Below, one piece after another: positions 41,390-45,365 of a DNA stretch of 45,365 bases. Source of the stretch: Fuerstiella sp. (lineage in GTDB: Bacteria > Planctomycetota > Planctomycetia > Planctomycetales > Planctomycetaceae); contig JALHMY010000080.1 in NCBI GenBank assembly GCA_022843805.1, forward strand, positions 1 to 45,365. The letters run 5' to 3'. The translations under genes were made by a program, and so were the position numbers. The notes beneath the pieces are model-generated. The model was not told where the DNA came from. It ran no database searches and worked only from the letters and a program-made list of their open reading frames with translations. Every line of letters starts with the position of its first letter. Position 1 is the stretch's first letter.

Positions 41390-43531
41390 ATGTTTTGCTT
41401 AAAGGCGCGCGGGTATCAGCAACCCTGGATTCAGAGTCTGGAGAATCTGTTCAGCCTGGCATTGCCTGCAGGAAGTCGCAAACGTCGACGGCGCAACGGT
41501 TTTCAGTCGGGTGAATTGCTGGAATGTCGCGAAGTGCTCAGCGCGGTTCCATGGGATCGCCCTGCGGAACTGACCGCCAGCATCGCACCGGACGGGACCG
41601 ATATTTCAGGGCAGTCCAGCCAGTTCTTTCAGACATTTTCAGATCTTGGAACACCGACTCAGCTGCGACAAACAATTGCCGAGGTATTTCAGACGTGGAC
41701 ACAGTACGCGAATATTAACATCGGATATGTGTCGGACGGGGGACAGGCATTTGGCAGCGCCGGAAAAACTCAGGGTGACCACAGATTTGGGGACATTCGC
41801 ATCGGTGCGGTGAGTATGTCCAGCGAAGTCTATGCGTTTTCGGTACCCCATTCCGGGGGTATTGCCGGCACGTGGACTGGTGACATTGTCTTCAATTCCA
41901 ATTTTCGTCCGGCCTCACTTCAGCAGTTGAAGGCCGTTGCCATGCACGAGGTGGGGCATGTTCTGGGCCTGGTTCATAACCCGGATCCCGCATCCCCGAT
42001 GCACCTGCACAATTCTGTTTCAACATCAGCGAATCCGGCTCCCAGCGACATCACTGCACTTCAGAAACTGCATGGCGTGCGAGTTGATGCCGCCGAAATC
42101 AAGCGATCCAACAATAATCCCGGCAATGCCATTTCGGCGCGAGACGGAAGTTTTGACGGACAGGTACCGCTGTTGAATTACGGGGAAATCGCCGGTGTTT
42201 CAGACGCGGATTACTATCGAATCGATCCAATTGACTCGTACTCGGGAACCGTGACCATTCAGCTGAGGATTCATGGGCTGAGCATGCTGCGGGGTCAACT
42301 GCAGATCGTGAACCGCTCTGGTAAAGTTCTGGCTGTCGCACAATCCTCGTCATATGGCACAGACGCTGTCGTGCACCTGGAGCAGACAGGCAACGACAAG
42401 CTGTATGCTCGAGTGTCCGCGATTGGCGGCGGACAGTTTTCGTTCGGGCGATATGCTCTCGTCACCGTATTTGACGGCCTTAACCGGGCGTCCGCAGAAC
42501 TAATTGAATCTGTACCTGCGGCCAATGTGGGATTTTTGGATGGAGAAAAAATCCGGCAGCTGTTTTTAACAGGATTGGCGCCGGAGTATTATAACGACCT
42601 TCATTTGGACGACACGCTGGCCACCGCCCAGGTACTCAAAACCGAGCCTGGTTTTACTGAAGGTACTGCGTATCGGTTTGAAGCGACAATTTCTGATTCC
42701 GCAGACGTTGACTATTATGAGGTTAAAGGCCCAAAAACAGTCCGTGCAAATGAAGTACTGACCGTTACAGTCGATGCGCCACTGGATATGACTCTGATTC
42801 CGGCAATCACCATTTATGACAAAAATGGTGTCAGCATGCCCTTTACGGTGCTGCGAAACGGAAATGGCACAATCTCGGTTCAGGTGCGAAATATTTCAGC
42901 GTCGGACATCTACAAAATCCGAGTACAAAGCGATGATAAAGCGGTCCGCTATCGGCAGGGAAACTACACGCTCAACGTCCGATTCGGTGCGTTCGCAGAA
43001 GAGCATGTGGACCTGCTGACCGGTGAGTTCACATCAGAGAACTCGCTTGCCCTTCAGGAGCTGGATCTGAAACAAACTCGTTTGCTGGCACTGGGTCTTA
43101 CGACCACAGGTATTTCGGCAGGCGGACCGGCTGTGGCAACTCAGCTGACTCTCTTCGACGAGTCAGGCAATGAAGTCTACAGAATGGTGAACGTTGGAAA
43201 TGTCACTCGCACATCAAACAGCATCATTCTGAAGCCTGGTCGATACTTTGTTCGAATCAATGCCGTGAGTCAGGACGGCACGCCGGTCAGCAATGCGAAG
43301 TTTGAACTGAATGCCAGCGTCCTGTCAGATGATACCGGTCCTCTGGGAGCAAATCCGCTGGATATGCCGGCAATCGATGCCGACCTGATCGATGTGGTCA
43401 CCATTGGTGCGCCTACGCTGCCACCGCCCGCATTCAGTGAACCCCTGCTGGGAGAAGATCCATGGATCTTTGTTCCGGATTCGTTCGTGGATTTCGAGGA
43501 CTGGTACTGGTTCTACAGTTCGAACATCTGA
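41390..43531 (+). CDS. Secreted matrixin-family metalloprotease with LEPR-XLL-like motif
   Basis: A 713-residue protein. The N-terminus carries a basic patch KRRRRNGF and then LLECREVLSA (43-52), a variant of the planctomycete LEPR-XLL motif that marks exported surface proteins. The metallopeptidase domain (about 55-230) has the zinc site HEVGHVLGLVH (H186, E187, H190, H196) and a Met-turn at SPM (M204), as in matrixins. The rest (about 240-690) is a string of beta-sandwich segments resembling pre-peptidase C-terminal domains, each with a DADYYRI or DVDYYEV-type start (about 266 and 445). An acidic, aromatic tail closes it (EDWYWFYSSNI). It probably degrades extracellular proteins. No classical signal peptide is seen, as is usual for LEPR-XLL proteins. 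Confidence 0.9.
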   Translation: MFCLKARGYQQPWIQSLENLFSLALPAGSRKRRRRNGFQSGELLECREVLSAVPWDRPAELTASIAPDGTDISGQSSQFFQTFSDLGTPTQLRQTIAEVFQTWTQYANINIGYVSDGGQAFGSAGKTQGDHRFGDIRIGAVSMSSEVYAFSVPHSGGIAGTWTGDIVFNSNFRPASLQQLKAVAMHEVGHVLGLVHNPDPASPMHLHNSVSTSANPAPSDITALQKLHGVRVDAAEIKRSNNNPGNAISARDGSFDGQVPLLNYGEIAGVSDADYYRIDPIDSYSGTVTIQLRIHGLSMLRGQLQIVNRSGKVLAVAQSSSYGTDAVVHLEQTGNDKLYARVSAIGGGQFSFGRYALVTVFDGLNRASAELIESVPAANVGFLDGEKIRQLFLTGLAPEYYNDLHLDDTLATAQVLKTEPGFTEGTAYRFEATISDSADVDYYEVKGPKTVRANEVLTVTVDAPLDMTLIPAITIYDKNGVSMPFTVLRNGNGTISVQVRNISASDIYKIRVQSDDKAVRYRQGNYTLNVRFGAFAEEHVDLLTGEFTSENSLALQELDLKQTRLLALGLTTTGISAGGPAVATQLTLFDESGNEVYRMVNVGNVTRTSNSIILKPGRYFVRINAVSQDGTPVSNAKFELNASVLSDDTGPLGANPLDMPAIDADLIDVVTIGAPTLPPPAFSEPLLGEDPWIFVPDSFVDFEDWYWFYSSNI

Positions 43532-43550
43532 TCGAACATCTGACGTTCTG

Positions 43551-44606
43551 CTATTTCACCAGGACGGTGGGCGACTGCTGAGACTGGCTGCGAATTTCAC
43601 CCAGGACAACGGCCGGATAGTCGGGAGTGGAACATGCGCGGAGCGTGGCTTCTGCCGCATCCGGTGCGACCGCCATGATCATTCCGATTCCCATGTTGAA
43701 CACTCGGAACATCTCGTCTTCGGCGATCCTGCCCAGCTGCTGCAGCCATTGAAACAGCTCGGGAATCTGCCATGCCTCGCGTCTGACAAATGCCTGAACA
43801 TTGTCCGGCAGTACGCGTTCCAGGTTGTCAGCGATTCCGCCGCCTGTGATATGGGCAATGGCGTGGATTCCTGAATTTCCAGCGGCCCCGATGGCTGCAG
43901 CCACGATGTCTGCGTAGATTCTGGTGGGTTTCAAAAGTGCCTCTTCCACTGTGACGTTCAGCTGCGGAATCTGATCCAGGGAAGACAGCCGAGCGTGGTC
44001 AAAAACCACCTTGCGGACCAGACTGTAACCGTTACTGTGGAATCCGGAGGATGGAATCCCGATCAGCACATCGCCTGCTTCGACTCGAATTCTTCCGTCA
44101 ATCAGTTCACTGCGATCGGCCGCTGCGACGCAGAAACCTGCCATGTCAAAATCGCCGGCAGCGTACAGATCGGGCATAATCGCCGTCTCACCGCCCAGCA
44201 GAGCTGCGCCCGCCTGCCGACATCCGTCACTGACTCCGCTCACCAGCTGCTCCAAAAGAGCCGGTTCATCTTTTCCCATGGCCACATAGTCGAGGAAAAA
44301 CAGTGGAGTGGCGCCGAGGCAAAGGCAGTCATTCACACACATGGCAACAAGATCGATGCCGATGGTGGAGTACTTTCCGGCGTGAATCGCCGCCTTGATT
44401 TTTGTTCCCACTCCATCCGTTCCGGAAACCAGTACCGGATCTTTCCAGTTTCGCATTGCAGATAAGCGAAACAATCCGGCGAACCCTCCGGGAAGATCCA
44501 TTACACCTGGTGTATGAGTACGCTTCATCAGCGCAGGAAGCCGCTGCATGGCCTGCTCATACAATTCCAGATCAACGCCAGCCGAACGATAATTGAATTC
44601 CGTCAT
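43551..44606 (-). CDS. purM: Phosphoribosylformylglycinamidine cyclo-ligase
   Basis: PurM converts FGAM to AIR using ATP, the fifth step of purine synthesis, in the cytoplasm. The 351-residue protein has the full family sequence: FNYRSAGVDLELYEQAM, VSGTDGVGTKIKAA, GIDLVAMCVNDCLCLGATPLFFLDYVA, ALLGGETAIMPDLY, IGIPSSGFHSNGYSLVRKV, and AHITGGGIADNLERVLPD. Length matches the usual 340-350. It stands alone, with no other purine gene nearby, and converges with the matrixin gene (20-bp gap). Confidence 0.97.
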   Translation of the reverse strand: MTEFNYRSAGVDLELYEQAMQRLPALMKRTHTPGVMDLPGGFAGLFRLSAMRNWKDPVLVSGTDGVGTKIKAAIHAGKYSTIGIDLVAMCVNDCLCLGATPLFFLDYVAMGKDEPALLEQLVSGVSDGCRQAGAALLGGETAIMPDLYAAGDFDMAGFCVAAADRSELIDGRIRVEAGDVLIGIPSSGFHSNGYSLVRKVVFDHARLSSLDQIPQLNVTVEEALLKPTRIYADIVAAAIGAAGNSGIHAIAHITGGGIADNLERVLPDNVQAFVRREAWQIPELFQWLQQLGRIAEDEMFRVFNMGIGMIMAVAPDAAEATLRACSTPDYPAVVLGEIRSQSQQSPTVLVK

Positions 44607-44859
44607 AATTCTACATTCTTGTCGGCATCAGCTGTTTGCTTATGGATCGCAGGCCGGCTGCAAAGGTTGTGAAATTCTGTTCCTGAATTGCAGATCACCC
44701 GCAAACGACTGTCAAGTCGTCGGGAAACGCTCCGGAACTCTGGAAAAGGCCAGTTTAGCAGATGAACAACGGGAGAACCCGACAACTGCCGTGCCCGAAT
44801 TTGCAGGAATCATGAAATACAAACCGTTCCTGACGCCTGCTGAGCGATCCGCTCAGAAC

Positions 44860-45365
44860 ATGGCCCTTTTTTTAAGGCGAGCGGCAGGTGAAAACATACC
44901 AATCACCGCGACAGATTGGGAGGGCGAAGCTCCCGCTGAGCCGAGAAAAGCTCGACGTTCGGCTCGGCATTGGGAGGGCGAAGCTCCCGCTGAGCCGAGA
45001 AAAGCTCGACGTTCGGTTCGGCATTGGGAGGGCGAAGCTCCCGCTGAGCCGAGAAAAGCTCGGCTTTCGGTTCGGCATTGGGAGGGCGAAGCTCCCGCTG
45101 AGCCGAGAAAAGTTCGACGTTCGGCTCGGCATTGGGAGGGGGAAGCTCCTGCTGAGCCGAGAAAAGCTCGACGTTCGGCTCGGCATTGGGAGGGGGAAGC
45201 TCCCGCTGAGCCGAGAAAAGTTCGACGTTCGGCTCGGCATTGGGAGGGCGAAGCTCCCGCTGAGCCGAGAAAAGCTCGGCTTTCGGTTCGGCATTGGGAG
45301 GGCGAAGCTCCCGCTGAGCCGAGAAAAGTTCGACGTTCGGCTCGGCATTGGGAGGGGGAAGCTCC
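44860..45365 (+). CDS. Dubious open frame through the tandem repeat (partial, runs off window)
   Basis: From ATG 44860 the frame reads MALFLRRAAGENIPITATD, then repeats of HWEGEAPAEPRKARRSAR to the window end without a stop. The opposite strand is open through the same repeats (units like MPSRTSNFSRLSGSFALP). Because the unit is 54 bp, a multiple of three, and lacks stops in these frames, openness is not evidence of coding. No ribosome-binding site is seen at the ATG. I list it because similar WEGEAPAEP peptides are often annotated as proteins in planctomycetes; I think it is more likely non-coding. Confidence 0.2.
   Translation, partial: MALFLRRAAGENIPITATDWEGEAPAEPRKARRSARHWEGEAPAEPRKARRSVRHWEGEAPAEPRKARLSVRHWEGEAPAEPRKVRRSARHWEGEAPAEPRKARRSARHWEGEAPAEPRKVRRSARHWEGEAPAEPRKARLSVRHWEGEAPAEPRKVRRSARHWEGEA
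44916..45365. repeat. 54-bp tandem repeat array, at least 8 full copies
   Basis: Units start with TTGGGAGGG at 44916, 44970, 45024, 45078, 45132, 45186, 45240, 45294 and 45348, giving a constant 54-bp period. The last unit is cut by the window end. Each unit can fold: GGGAG/CTCCC, and GAGCCGA with TCGGCTC. Copies differ at a few sites (GCGAAG or GGGAAG; GCTCGACG, GTTCGACG or GCTCGGCT). The variant order in copies 3-5 returns in copies 7-9, so a four-unit (216-bp) block appears to have been duplicated. Array length in the genome is unknown. Confidence 0.95.

Noticed and set aside
44872..45348. Minus-strand 158-codon ORF made of 18-residue repeats
   Set aside because: Pure tandem repeat with period 54; every unit supplies an ATG and no stop, so openness carries no coding evidence.
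44916..45365. CRISPR array
   Set aside because: The whole 54-bp unit repeats with no unique spacers.

Overview
The window reads as chromosomal DNA of a planctomycete, probably in the order Planctomycetales. The evidence is lineage-typical protein families: a PSCyt1-DUF1549-DUF1553 protein (19646-23227) followed by a DUF1501 protein (23292-24773), a PVC-type membrane-bound dehydrogenase with a CxxCH haem site (14084-17089), a lysine/alanine-rich H1-like protein (13733-13966), and a matrixin with a variant LEPR-XLL sorting motif (41390-43531). The right edge is a tandem repeat whose plus-strand reading contains WEGEAPAEP, a peptide I recall from many planctomycete hypothetical proteins. Species cannot be named from the sequence. 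I see no tRNA, rRNA, CRISPR, transposase, integrase or phage gene.
Layout. 1-412: repeat-rich intergenic DNA. 413-2635 (-): glycogen debranching enzyme. 3224-10892 (+): an unbroken run of nine uncharacterised envelope-type genes, namely two membrane-anchored coiled-coil proteins, a 40-residue membrane microprotein missed by length cut-offs, two proteins sharing a DNGxCCF domain, a secreted CPFC/repeat protein, a DUF2752 protein and two related lipoproteins. A strong terminator at 5010-5074 divides it into a first unit (3224-4968) and a second (5315-10892). 11139-13457 (+): PhyH-type dioxygenase, nitroreductase and secreted glycerophosphodiesterase. 13733-13966 (+): H1-like protein with its own candidate promoters and terminator. 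14084-17956 (-): PVC dehydrogenase and a lipid-anchored MsrB.
18256-27934 (+): an exported SGNH hydrolase, the PSCyt1/DUF1549/DUF1553 and DUF1501 pair, a one-chain fusion of a HpcH/HpaI aldolase with a D-2-hydroxyacid dehydrogenase, and an SMP-30/gluconolactonase-like protein. Together this looks like a sugar or sugar-acid utilisation locus. 28146-32883 (+): ABC exporter ATPase, double ABC-2 permease and an exported HEAT-like protein. 32951-33709 (-): LuxR-type regulator. 33897-36874 (+): RluA-type pseudouridine synthase, an orphan DUF58 protein and an EEP-family nuclease/phosphatase ending in a terminator. 36913-37015: a long imperfect inverted repeat. 37093-39204 (-): DEAD-box RNA helicase. 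39881-41131 (+): a membrane protein fusing a C39-like cysteine-protease domain to DUF952. 41390-43531 (+): matrixin. 43551-44606 (-): purM. 44916 to the window end: eight full 54-bp repeats plus a partial ninth.
The best candidates for something undescribed are the 3.2-10.9 kb envelope gene run with its microprotein, the aldolase-dehydrogenase fusion, the C39-DUF952 fusion, and the structured inverted repeat at 36.9-37.0 kb. All family assignments come from reading motifs by eye, and no database search was run.
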